Shown: positions 1 to 6,019 of the stretch, piece by piece
How the letters are laid out: each line of letters begins with the position of its first letter
Position numbering within the stretch: position 1 is the first letter of the stretch
Program-made: the position numbers and the translations under genes
Assembly (NCBI GenBank): GCA_009936895.1
Contig: JAACDS010000251.1
Location: 1-7,529, forward strand
Direction: 5' to 3'
Length of the DNA: 7,529 bases
From: Pseudomonadota bacterium
Lineage (GTDB): Bacteria > Pseudomonadota > Gammaproteobacteria > Pseudomonadales > Azotimanducaceae
Notes under the pieces: generated by a model
What the model saw: only the letters and a program-made list of their open reading frames with translations
What the model was told of the DNA's origin: nothing
The model's database searches: none

Positions 1-393
1 GGGTAAAAGTTTGCGCCCGCCAAGGTGGTCGTAAATGAACAAGCCGAGCCTGAGTAACCATTGGGGGCGGAGGCCTTTGTGGTGTGGCAACACGAATCGC
101 ATGGGCCAGATGATATGCGGTGCCATATGCCACAGGGTTTCTCGTTCCCGCAACGATTCGGCAACCAGGCGGAATTTGTAGTATTCGAGGTAACGCAGTC
201 CACCGTGAATTAACTTTGTGGATGCGGAAGACGTACCTGAGCCGAAGTCTCCAGAGTCGCATAGAGCGACCGAATAGTTTCTGCCAGCAGCGTCTCGCGC
301 GACGCCAGCACCATTAATGCCGCCGCCGATTACAAAGAGGTCGTAGTGGTCTGCGATGTCGCGTTCCGTCGCGGTAGAGTTAGAATACGTCAT
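1..393 (-). CDS. glpD: Aerobic glycerol-3-phosphate dehydrogenase, N-terminal part (cut by window edge)
   Basis: This flavoprotein oxidises sn-glycerol 3-phosphate to dihydroxyacetone phosphate at the inner membrane and passes the electrons to quinone. The window holds its first 131 codons; the reading frame is open at base 1. The translation shows an FAD-binding GxGxxG loop (VIGGGINGAG, residues 21-30). It then has the family block TSSASTKLIHGGLRYLE at 54-70, and APHIIWPMRFVLP around 91-103 followed by LFIYDHLG near 118-125. All of these closely follow my recollection of E. coli GlpD. The start is the ATG read from 393; it gives about 13 more residues ahead of the FAD fold than E. coli GlpD has, and no clear Shine-Dalgarno precedes it, so a different start is possible. 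It lies 81 bases downstream of the transporter gene on the same strand, so it may be transcribed separately. The family call is secure. Confidence 0.95.
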   Translation of the reverse strand, partial: MTYSNSTATERDIADHYDLFVIGGGINGAGVARDAAGRNYSVALCDSGDFGSGTSSASTKLIHGGLRYLEYYKFRLVAESLRERETLWHMAPHIIWPMRFVLPHHKGLRPQWLLRLGLFIYDHLGGRKLLP

Positions 394-474
394 TGGTAGG
401 GGTTTAAACTTCAGAGCGTCAGAAGATAACACGGCCGGGTTATGGGAATGTGACGGTCCCGTGATCGATCAGCC
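394..474. other. Short intergenic spacer between transporter and glpD
   Basis: The spacer is 81 bases long and lies between two minus-strand genes. It contains a perfect 10-base palindrome, TGATCGATCA, at 462-471, directly after the transporter stop codon. I see no hairpin followed by a T run on the minus strand, so no intrinsic terminator is supported. A possible minus-strand promoter for glpD (a GTCACA-like element and a TATCTT-like element, 20 bases apart) is too weak to call. The lack of a terminator leaves read-through from the transporter into glpD possible. Confidence 0.4.
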
Positions 475-1377
475 TCAGGCGGTCTCTTTTTGCATTATCT
501 GGCGTTGAGCCAGTGCGATACCCGCAATGATTAGTATGACAGCAAACAGGTCGAACAGGCCGCGAGCCTCAGCGTAAAACAGCGCGCCCACCGCCATAGC
601 GCCCACACCTTCAAGACACAAAATCACGGCAGCCAAACTGGTGTTCAAGCGGCCAACACCAAAGGCAACTAACCCTTGGCCCAAGAGATGGGCGAGCCAC
701 GCGAGGGCAAGGACGCTGAGCCAGCCAGTCAACGATGTGGGTATCATGGACTCGCCCACAGCGATATTCGCGAACAGCATAAAGGGCAACAAGATCAGTG
801 CGCACAAGGCAGAGGAATACAGCATGGTGTCAGCGGTAGACAGGGTTTCTCGGCACCGGCCAACGGCGAGAAGATAGCCGGTAAAGAAAAACCCTGTGAG
901 CAATCCGTAAAGATCTCCGGTCCAAGAACCCGTGCCGATGGACAGGTGAGAGGCGACCAAGACACCTGATCCGCCCAAGGCGCAAGTGAGTCCGAACAAA
1001 AACACAGGCGAGAGCCGTTGGCGCAAGATTAGAAACGCGGTCAGCGGCACCCATAGGCTGGAAAGGGTCGCGAGAAAGGTCGCATTGCCAAGGGTCGTGT
1101 GGATCAGAGACAGATGCCAGAAGATCAGATCGCCGGCGAAGCAAGCACCTGCCATAACAAGTGGCAGCCACTGATGCTTGCTGGGTAGTTGCCAAGTGGA
1201 TTTGGTGCGGATGGCGGCGAGTACCAGCAAAATCGGTAAGGCCAGTGCGACACGCCAAAAGCCTGCGGCAGTACTGCCGATGTCGATCTCGCGCAAAGCA
1301 GCTGTCGTTGCTCCCAAAATAAGGGCGCCGATAACCACGGCCATCAAAGACAAAAGTGCCGGTCTATCTCCGCTCAC
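475..1377 (-). CDS. DMT-superfamily (EamA-like) membrane transporter
   Basis: This is a predicted inner-membrane permease of the drug/metabolite transporter superfamily, with two tandem EamA repeats and about ten hydrophobic segments over some 300 residues, the usual length. Counting from the TTG at 1383, the first repeat spans roughly residues 14-147 and the second 157-292. Characteristic stretches are LGNATFLATLSSLWVPLTAF near 98-117 at the junction of helices in repeat 1, and the matching LNTSLAAVILCLEGVGAMAV near 246-265 in repeat 2. The protein ends in a short charged tail (QRQIMQKETA). The substrate cannot be read from sequence; relatives export amino acids, metabolites or drugs. The start is uncertain: the frame opens with TTG at 1383, has GTG at 1377 (chosen here) and its first ATG at 1344, and none has a good ribosome site. 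It begins about 40 bases after the small acyl-CoA dehydrogenase gene, probably in the same transcript. Confidence 0.88.
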   Translation of the reverse strand: MSGDRPALLSLMAVVIGALILGATTAALREIDIGSTAAGFWRVALALPILLVLAAIRTKSTWQLPSKHQWLPLVMAGACFAGDLIFWHLSLIHTTLGNATFLATLSSLWVPLTAFLILRQRLSPVFLFGLTCALGGSGVLVASHLSIGTGSWTGDLYGLLTGFFFTGYLLAVGRCRETLSTADTMLYSSALCALILLPFMLFANIAVGESMIPTSLTGWLSVLALAWLAHLLGQGLVAFGVGRLNTSLAAVILCLEGVGAMAVGALFYAEARGLFDLFAVILIIAGIALAQRQIMQKETA

Positions 1378-1416
1378 GAACAACCGGCTTGTCTTTTGTC
1401 AGGGGCAGGCCGGCTG

Positions 1417-2487
1417 CTAATCGCTAACGATGCCTTGCAACACGGCGGCTTCTTGTCTCACAAATTCCGGTGCACCTAGCCATTGACGATTCGCGCCACA
1501 GCGCTTGAACCAGTAGTGCAGGCCTACCAGATCGGTAAAGCCCATGCCGCCGTGCACTTCCGTCGCCGTCTTGGCGACAAACTGGGCGACCTCGGCCAGA
1601 TGGGCCTTAGTGTGGCAGGCGGTGATACGCCCCTCGTCCGGCAGTTCCGCCAAAGCATGGCCGGCAAACCACACCATGGAACGACACGGTTCAAGCTGTG
1701 CGGCCATTTCTGCGCACATATGCTTGACCGCCTGGAAGCTGCCGATGGGGCGGTTGAATTGTTCACGCTGCTTGGCGTATTCCACTGCCTGATCCAGCAT
1801 GCTCTGGGCTGCGCCGAGTGTGTCCGCGGCGATGGCGACACGACCGATGTCCAGCGTGGCGTCGAAGACGCTGCTATCGGTGCTGATGCACTGGGCTTCA
1901 ACATTGTCGTAGGTGAGTTCCACCGTGCGCCGAGTCTTGTCGACGGTGGTGAGGTGTGTGCGCTTCAATCCTGGATCACTGGCAGAAATCAGATGTAGGT
2001 GTTTGTGCTGATCTGCTACCAGATAAGAGTCCGCTTCGGCGTCAAAGGCGAAGAGCGATTTGCCAAACATCCGTTCGCCGCGTACCTCGACTCGAGCGTC
2101 ATTGCGTCGCTTGATGGCCTCCGAAAATGCCACGCCGACGCGCTGAGTGCCGGCGGCGATGCCTGCCAGCAGCTCATCGTGATCGCCACCGCTGGCGACC
2201 AAGGCCGTAGGTGCCATAACCGCTGTGCCTAGAAAGGGTGTTGGCGCAATGTGTGCACCAAGGCATTCCGCCACGATGGCGGCATCCAGTGGCGATAAGC
2301 CAATGCCACCCTGTTCTTCCGGCACCAGCAAGGCAGGCACGCCCAGTTCAGCAAGTCCTGCCCAAATGTCGGCGTCGTCACCGCCGTCGGCGTAAAGCCG
2401 TACGCGGTCCAAAGGTGAATTGTCATCCAGAAAGCGATTGACGTTATCGCGGAGGAGGATCTGTTCTTCTGATAGTCCAAATTGCAT
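1417..2487 (-). CDS. Acyl-CoA dehydrogenase, small subunit lacking the catalytic glutamate
   Basis: This is a 356-residue protein with the acyl-CoA dehydrogenase fold: an alpha-helical N-domain (about 1-110), a beta middle domain (about 115-200) and a C-terminal helical domain (about 210-350). The C-domain has the FAD/dimer-contact motif KQREQFNRPIGSFQAVKH (239-256), including the conserved arginine at 241, and VHGGMGFT (311-318). The site where medium-chain enzymes carry their catalytic Glu (the YEGT position) reads LGAP at 337-340. The alternative helix-G site used by isovaleryl-CoA dehydrogenase reads DIGR at 213-216. The middle-domain flavin signature is also poorly kept. It is therefore probably not a self-sufficient dehydrogenase. 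It starts two bases after the stop of the large subunit, which suggests translational coupling and a heteromeric complex like the ChsE pairs of Mycobacterium tuberculosis. The acyl-CoA substrate is unknown. Confidence 0.92.
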   Translation of the reverse strand: MQFGLSEEQILLRDNVNRFLDDNSPLDRVRLYADGGDDADIWAGLAELGVPALLVPEEQGGIGLSPLDAAIVAECLGAHIAPTPFLGTAVMAPTALVASGGDHDELLAGIAAGTQRVGVAFSEAIKRRNDARVEVRGERMFGKSLFAFDAEADSYLVADQHKHLHLISASDPGLKRTHLTTVDKTRRTVELTYDNVEAQCISTDSSVFDATLDIGRVAIAADTLGAAQSMLDQAVEYAKQREQFNRPIGSFQAVKHMCAEMAAQLEPCRSMVWFAGHALAELPDEGRITACHTKAHLAEVAQFVAKTATEVHGGMGFTDLVGLHYWFKRCGANRQWLGAPEFVRQEAAVLQGIVSD

Positions 2488-2489
2488 CG

Positions 2490-3683
2490 TTAGCTCGCTT
2501 TCTCGAATTTAGGTTCGCGCGGCATGCCCAGGCCGCGCTCGCTGATGATGTTTTTTTGAATCTGCGATGTACCGCCACCGATGATCAGACCCAGGTAAAA
2601 CATGTATTCCCGTTGCCAACTGCCAGATCCTCGCAGGTATGGGTTGTCCTCGTAGGCCAGGCCGATTTCTCCCATGACGTCGATCGCTAAACCTTCTAAG
2701 TCGTGACGCAGTTCTGTGCCTTCTAGCTTAGTTATCATCCGGGACAGTCCGGGGTCTTGGCCTGGATTTAAACGGGCTGACAGCACGCGCAGCTCGTTAA
2801 AACGCATGGCCATGACCTTGCTTTGAAGTTTCATCAGACGATCACGGTAAACCGGGTTGTCGATGAGTCTTGCGCCGTCTGCGGTCTCGCTCTTCATCAG
2901 ATCGACCAGCGCATTGATCCGGGTCTGGGCGGTATTTGCCGGGGCCAAGGTTTCGCGCTCATGGCCCAAGATGGCGTTGGCCACCTGCCAGCCCTGACCA
3001 CGTTCACCAACAATCTGGTGTTTTGGCACACGTACATCGGTAAAGAAGGTCTCATTGAAATTGGCGTGCCCCGTCATATCTACCAGCGGGCGCACTTCGA
3101 TGCCTGGGGTTTTCATGTCGAACAGCAAAAACGATATACCTTTGTGTTTGGGCGCGTCTGGTTCGCTGCGAACCAAACAGAAAATCCAGTCTGCTATGTG
3201 TGCCGTACTCGTCCAGATCTTTTGGCCATTGATGACCCATTCGTCGCCGTCCAAAACGGCAGCGGTGGAAAGGGCGGCCAGATCGCTGCCGGCGCCGGGC
3301 TCGGAATAACCCTGACACCACACCATTTCACCCATGATTGTCGGGCGAATGAACTGTTCTTTCTGTTCTTGGGTGCCCATTTCCAGCAGCGTGGGCACCA
3401 GCATGGAAATCCCTTGGCCGCCCAAGCCTGAGTGTACCCGTACTTTGGAAAATTCTTCGGCAATGATACGGGACTTGATGATGTCGGGTTCTGCGCCGTA
3501 GCCGCCGAATTTTTTTGGAATGGTGCGGCAGGTATAACCGTTTTCGATGAGCAATTTCTGCCAGTCTTTGGCAGCTTGACCACGCAAGTCGTTACCCTGG
3601 GGTGCCTTATCCGCATTGTTGGCCAGAAAGGTAACGACTTCGCTGCGGAACGTGTCGTACTCGGGGCCAAATGATAAATCCAT
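2490..3683 (-). CDS. Acyl-CoA dehydrogenase, large (probably catalytic) subunit
   Basis: This flavoenzyme introduces a trans-2 double bond into an acyl-CoA, the first step of beta-oxidation or a related catabolic route. The protein has 397 residues, the usual family length. The middle-domain signature WCQGYSEPGAGSDLA lies at 122-136, followed by INGQKIWTSTAHIADW (151-166), both typical of flavin and substrate contacts. The C-domain ends with IIGGGTSQIQKNIISERGLG (367-386). The medium-chain catalytic Glu position is Gly there, but E242 in HERETL (241-246) sits at the helix-G site used by isovaleryl-CoA dehydrogenase and is the likely base. The canonical R-x-x-F-x-x-x-I-x-x-F-Q motif is absent; the corresponding stretch reads YRDRLMKLQSKVMAMR (279-294). 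The partner gene supplies that motif. The ATG at 3683 has an excellent Shine-Dalgarno, GAGGAG at 3689-3694 on the minus strand, with five bases between. It is the first gene of the minus-strand block. Confidence 0.95.
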   Translation of the reverse strand: MDLSFGPEYDTFRSEVVTFLANNADKAPQGNDLRGQAAKDWQKLLIENGYTCRTIPKKFGGYGAEPDIIKSRIIAEEFSKVRVHSGLGGQGISMLVPTLLEMGTQEQKEQFIRPTIMGEMVWCQGYSEPGAGSDLAALSTAAVLDGDEWVINGQKIWTSTAHIADWIFCLVRSEPDAPKHKGISFLLFDMKTPGIEVRPLVDMTGHANFNETFFTDVRVPKHQIVGERGQGWQVANAILGHERETLAPANTAQTRINALVDLMKSETADGARLIDNPVYRDRLMKLQSKVMAMRFNELRVLSARLNPGQDPGLSRMITKLEGTELRHDLEGLAIDVMGEIGLAYEDNPYLRGSGSWQREYMFYLGLIIGGGTSQIQKNIISERGLGMPREPKFEKAS

Positions 3684-3688
3684 GAGCG

Positions 3689-3694
3689 CTCCTC
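3689..3694 (-). promoter_or_regulatory. Strong Shine-Dalgarno of the large acyl-CoA dehydrogenase gene
   Basis: On the minus strand the sequence reads GAGGAG, then five bases (CGCTC), then ATG. This is close to an ideal ribosome binding site and fixes the start at 3683. It is the strongest such site in the minus-strand block; the downstream genes have weak ones and probably rely on coupling. Confidence 0.8.
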
Positions 3695-3816
3695 GGTGGC
3701 GTTACTTTGAACTCTGAGTTGTAGGCTAACGGCTGCTTCGCGGGCGAGCAATAGATTGGGTAGGGCGTATTCCGCCCAGTTTAGGTAGGCTTCGGGGCTA
3801 TCAACTGAATTCTGAC

Positions 3817-3822
3817 AGGGGA
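3817..3822 (+). promoter_or_regulatory. Shine-Dalgarno of the dUTPase gene
   Basis: AGGGGA lies four bases (TTTT) ahead of the ATG at 3827. It supports this start over the in-frame ATGs at codons 17 and 21, which are nearer to the usual N-terminus of the family but have no ribosome site in front of them. Confidence 0.65.
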
Positions 3823-3826
3823 TTTT

Positions 3827-4495
3827 ATGCCAACCGCCAATGGCTCAACCGCCGGAGCGACCGAACGACACGCGATGCTGCAAACCATGGCTGAGATGCA
3901 GGATGCACACAACACGTTAGTGCACGAGCAGTGGCGTACTCAAGGCTACGAATATTATCGCGCCATGTGGGTCGAATGCGCAGAAATGCTCGATCACTTC
4001 GGTTGGAAATGGTGGAAAAAGCAGGACGGCGATCTGGATCAGGTGAAGCTGGAACTGGTGGATATCTGGCACTTTGCCCTGAGCGAGCTGCTCCGACAAG
4101 GCGAGTTGGACGCTTCTATAGCAGAGGCGATCAACGGCATCGCCACGCCGTCGGCGACCACGCCGGAAGCCCAAGCCGAACAGTTCCGTTTGGCCATCGA
4201 GGCATTGGCCGCGTCGTGTCTGCGTACTCGATCATTCGAGCTGCAACCGTTTTTGGACGCCATGGCAGCCTTACCCATGGCATTCGAAGAGTTATTTGCC
4301 CTCTATATCGGCAAAAACATGCTCAATCGCTTCCGCCAGAACAATGGCTATAAGACCGGCGAGTATCGCAAGCTTTGGAGCGGGCGCGAGGATAACGAAC
4401 ACTTGATCGAATTGCTTGACGAATTGGAAGTATCTGCGACAGAGCTGCCCGAAGCGCTTTATGCCGCTCTTCAGGTTCGCTACAGCGCGGGCTAG
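3827..4495 (+). CDS. Dimeric all-alpha dUTP diphosphatase
   Basis: The enzyme hydrolyses dUTP to dUMP and pyrophosphate, keeping uracil out of DNA and supplying dUMP for thymidylate synthesis. This 222-residue cytoplasmic protein belongs to the dimeric dUTPase family related to MazG, not to the beta-trimeric Dut of E. coli. The diagnostic region is YEYYRAMWVECAEMLDHFGW (41-60) followed by KWWKK. It holds the first metal-ligand pair, E50 and E53, in an ExxE arrangement. The second pair, E76 and D79, lies in LELVDIWHF (75-83). A nucleotide-contact stretch, KNMLNRFRQNNGYKTGEY, lies at 163-180. All key acidic residues seem present, so it should be active. The first 15 residues (rich in Thr, Ala, Gly) are an extra leader compared with typical members. 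It is the first plus-strand gene, with the Nudix gene five bases after its stop. Confidence 0.93.
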   Translation: MPTANGSTAGATERHAMLQTMAEMQDAHNTLVHEQWRTQGYEYYRAMWVECAEMLDHFGWKWWKKQDGDLDQVKLELVDIWHFALSELLRQGELDASIAEAINGIATPSATTPEAQAEQFRLAIEALAASCLRTRSFELQPFLDAMAALPMAFEELFALYIGKNMLNRFRQNNGYKTGEYRKLWSGREDNEHLIELLDELEVSATELPEALYAALQVRYSAG

Positions 4496-4500
4496 TTGTG

Positions 4501-5055
4501 ATGCCAACACTTCAGACGCCCTGGCAGCAGGCTTGGCAGCCGGAACTTGTCGGTACCCTGCTGTTTGTAGTGGATCAACAGCGCGTGCTGCTGATAGAAA
4601 AAAAGACCGGCCACGGCATGGGCAAGATCAATGCGCCGGGTGGCAAGTGGGAGATTGGCGAATCCCTGTTGGCCTGCGCCCGTCGAGAAATGCTCGAAGA
4701 AACGGGTGTCGATGCACAGCCGCTGGACTGCGTTGCCGAACTGCGTTTTGTCGAGCGTGATGGCCCTCAATGGCTGGGCTTTGTGTTTGTCGCGCGTGAT
4801 TTTACGGGCACCCTGACAGAAACCCCGGAGGCCAAACCGTTTTGGTGTGATGTGCAGGATATTCCCTACCAACAGATGTGGGCAGATGATGCAATCTGGC
4901 TGCCCGAGGTGTTGAAGCATGGAGTGCTCGGCGATGAACCCAATGCGCCGCCGCTGGTTTATGACTTTCTGTTCACCGCGGGTAAATTGCTGGAACATCG
5001 GCCCAGTGATCAGTGCGGTCTGAGTTTGTCGATTCATGCGCCGCGGTCGGACTAA
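4501..5055 (+). CDS. Nudix hydrolase, MutT/MTH1-like (probable oxidised-nucleotide diphosphatase)
   Basis: This 184-residue Nudix protein has an intact box G-x5-E-x7-REMLEETGV: G48, E54, R62, E63, E66, E67 and G69, as needed for metal-dependent cleavage of nucleoside diphosphate linkages. The box is preceded by HGMGKINAPGGKWEIGE (38-54), as in MutT and MTH1 relatives that remove 8-oxo-dGTP or other damaged purine nucleotides. WLGFVFVARDFTG (91-103) and EAKPFWCDVQDIPYQQMW (110-127) also fit that subgroup. Substrate is inferred, not proven. The frame opens with GTG at 4498 directly followed by ATG at 4501; the ATG is chosen. No strong Shine-Dalgarno precedes it, and the five-base gap after the dUTPase stop suggests translational coupling. 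Its C-terminus, about 25 residues beyond the fold, is not recognised. Confidence 0.92.
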   Translation: MPTLQTPWQQAWQPELVGTLLFVVDQQRVLLIEKKTGHGMGKINAPGGKWEIGESLLACARREMLEETGVDAQPLDCVAELRFVERDGPQWLGFVFVARDFTGTLTETPEAKPFWCDVQDIPYQQMWADDAIWLPEVLKHGVLGDEPNAPPLVYDFLFTAGKLLEHRPSDQCGLSLSIHAPRSD

Positions 5056-5069
5056 CGAGAGCAAGAAGT

Positions 5070-5978
5070 ATGCGTATCGGAATTTCCATTCAGTCGGCCT
5101 ATCGCGTTGCAGACCCGCGAGAAGGCGCGCGTTTCATGGTGGAGCGTGCAGAGGCAGCGCGCCAAGCAGACTTAGACAGCCTCTTTGTCGGAGACCATCA
5201 CGTCACCGATCACGCCTACTACCAGAACTCGCCGATCTTGGGTCGTATGTTGGCGCACTGGCACGACAAGCCAGCGGGCGCCTTGTACCTGCTGCCACTT
5301 TGGCACCCGGTGTTGCTGGCGGAGCAAGTTTCTACTCTGGCTGCCATCATGCCGGGCCGTTTCATCATGCAGTGCGGGCTGGGCGGGTTGCCGCATCAGA
5401 GTGCGGGCATGGGTGTGGATATGAGTCAGCGGGTGGCGATGTTTGAGGACTCGCTGTCTATTATGCGCCGGCTGTGGGCGGGCGAGACTGTCAGCCACGA
5501 ACGCTTTTGGTTCATTGAGGGCGCCAGAATTGGACCCTTGCCAGCTCAAGATATCGAGGTGTGGGTCGGCGCTTCTGTTCCCGCGGCAATCAATCGCGCA
5601 GCCCGTCTTGGCGAGGGTTGGCTGGGTAGCCCGAGCCTATCACCCCAACAAAGTAAGGATCAGTTGAATCAGTACCGCCAAGCGTGCGCCGAACACGAGC
5701 GTCAACCGCGGGCGGTTGCCTTGCGTCGCGATGTGTACATCGGCACCAGCGCCAAAGCCGCAGCGGATTTCAAAGCCAAGGCGGTCGCCAAGGGCTATCG
5801 CGGTTTCGCCGAAGACGCCTTGCTGTGCGGCGATACCAATGCCGTGGCGGAACAATTCGCGGAATTCGCGGAAGCCGGTTTTACCGACATCATCGTGCGC
5901 AACATGGCGTCAGATCAGAGCGATGCACTGGCGACGATTGAGGCGCTCAGCGACGTCCGCAGGCAATTGAATTTGTAA
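5070..5978 (+). CDS. LLM-class (luciferase-like) flavin-dependent oxidoreductase
   Basis: This 302-residue TIM-barrel protein belongs to the bacterial luciferase-like superfamily, whose members use FMN or F420 for monooxygenation or hydride transfer. Features seen are the first barrel strand (MRIGISIQS, 1-9) and SLFVGDHHVTDHAYYQNSP (37-55), with the histidines typical of the cofactor pocket. Then come HPVLLAEQVSTLAAIMPGRF (79-98), QCGLGG (101-106, the strand-4 region) and EVWVGASVPAAINRAARLGE (163-182). The C-terminal helix pair has GDTNAVAEQFAEFAEAGFTDIIVR (254-277). Length is normal. The frame is open from 5013, but that part overlaps the Nudix gene; the ATG at 5070, 14 bases after the Nudix stop, matches the family N-terminus. 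Its ribosome site is weak (GAGAGCAAGAAG). The substrate and the choice of FMN versus F420 cannot be read. Adjacent acyl-CoA genes hint at a catabolic role. Confidence 0.9.
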   Translation: MRIGISIQSAYRVADPREGARFMVERAEAARQADLDSLFVGDHHVTDHAYYQNSPILGRMLAHWHDKPAGALYLLPLWHPVLLAEQVSTLAAIMPGRFIMQCGLGGLPHQSAGMGVDMSQRVAMFEDSLSIMRRLWAGETVSHERFWFIEGARIGPLPAQDIEVWVGASVPAAINRAARLGEGWLGSPSLSPQQSKDQLNQYRQACAEHERQPRAVALRRDVYIGTSAKAAADFKAKAVAKGYRGFAEDALLCGDTNAVAEQFAEFAEAGFTDIIVRNMASDQSDALATIEALSDVRRQLNL

Positions 5979-5987
5979 AAGAAGAAA

Positions 5988-6002
5988 GCCGCTCTGGGCG
6001 GC
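5988..6002. other. Small perfect hairpin between the oxidoreductase and carboxylase genes
   Basis: GCCGC-TCTGG-GCGGC forms a five-base-pair GC stem with a five-base loop in the 41-base gap. On the plus strand it is preceded by GAAGAAA and followed by no T run, so it is not a good terminator for the oxidoreductase gene. Read on the minus strand the stem is followed by TTTCTTCTTTT, which would resemble a weak terminator for antisense transcripts. It could also modestly stabilise or attenuate the plus-strand message. Confidence 0.4.
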
Positions 6003-6008
6003 ATGTTG

Positions 6009-6015
6009 AGGGGAG
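6009..6015 (+). promoter_or_regulatory. Strong Shine-Dalgarno of the carboxylase gene
   Basis: AGGGGAG lies four bases (AATT) ahead of the ATG at 6020 and fixes the start of the biotin carboxylase. It is the best ribosome site of the plus-strand block, so this gene can be translated independently of its upstream neighbours. Confidence 0.75.
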
Positions 6016-6019
6016 AATT

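Larger units (their letters stand above)
3684..3826. promoter_or_regulatory. Divergent intergenic region with probable control elements for both gene blocks
   Basis: These 143 bases separate two divergently read gene blocks, so promoters for both must lie here or in the gene ends. I see no sigma-70 pair with good spacing. The best minus-strand candidate, TTGATA with TAAACT, has only 15 bases between the elements. Notable structure: a perfect palindrome with single-base centre, AACTC-T-GAGTT at 3710-3720, 27 bases upstream of the large dehydrogenase start, and a GGGCG-TATTC-CGCCC hairpin at 3763-3777. The heptamer GTAGGCT occurs twice (3721-3727 and 3785-3791). Any of these might bind a regulator, but none matches an operator I recognise. 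Confidence 0.5.

Noticed and set aside
120..317. A short plus-strand open frame near the left edge
   Set aside because: It is antisense to the glpD N-terminus, which carries the unmistakable GGGINGAG and TSSAST-KLIHGGLRYLE motifs.
462..471. Palindrome TGATCGATCA after the transporter stop, considered as terminator or attachment site
   Set aside because: It has no loop and no following T run, and a 10-base palindrome of GATC units is easily found by chance.
2823..3431. A 202-codon open frame on the plus strand opposite the large acyl-CoA dehydrogenase
   Set aside because: It lies entirely inside a well-supported dehydrogenase gene on the other strand and has no recognisable domain of its own.
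3194..3751. A 185-codon minus-strand frame overlapping the dehydrogenase start and the divergent region
   Set aside because: It is out of frame with the clear dehydrogenase. Its translation is rich in Arg, Pro, Trp and Ser, typical of an off-frame reading, and it has no motif.
4492..5064. A 190-codon open frame on the minus strand opposite the Nudix gene
   Set aside because: The plus strand here has an intact Nudix box and family features. The antisense translation shows no recognisable motif, so it is a shadow of the real gene.
5013..5069. An upstream extension of the LLM oxidoreductase into the Nudix gene
   Set aside because: The extra 19 residues do not match the family N-terminus, which begins at MRIGIS, and the ATG at 5070 leaves a normal 14-base gap.
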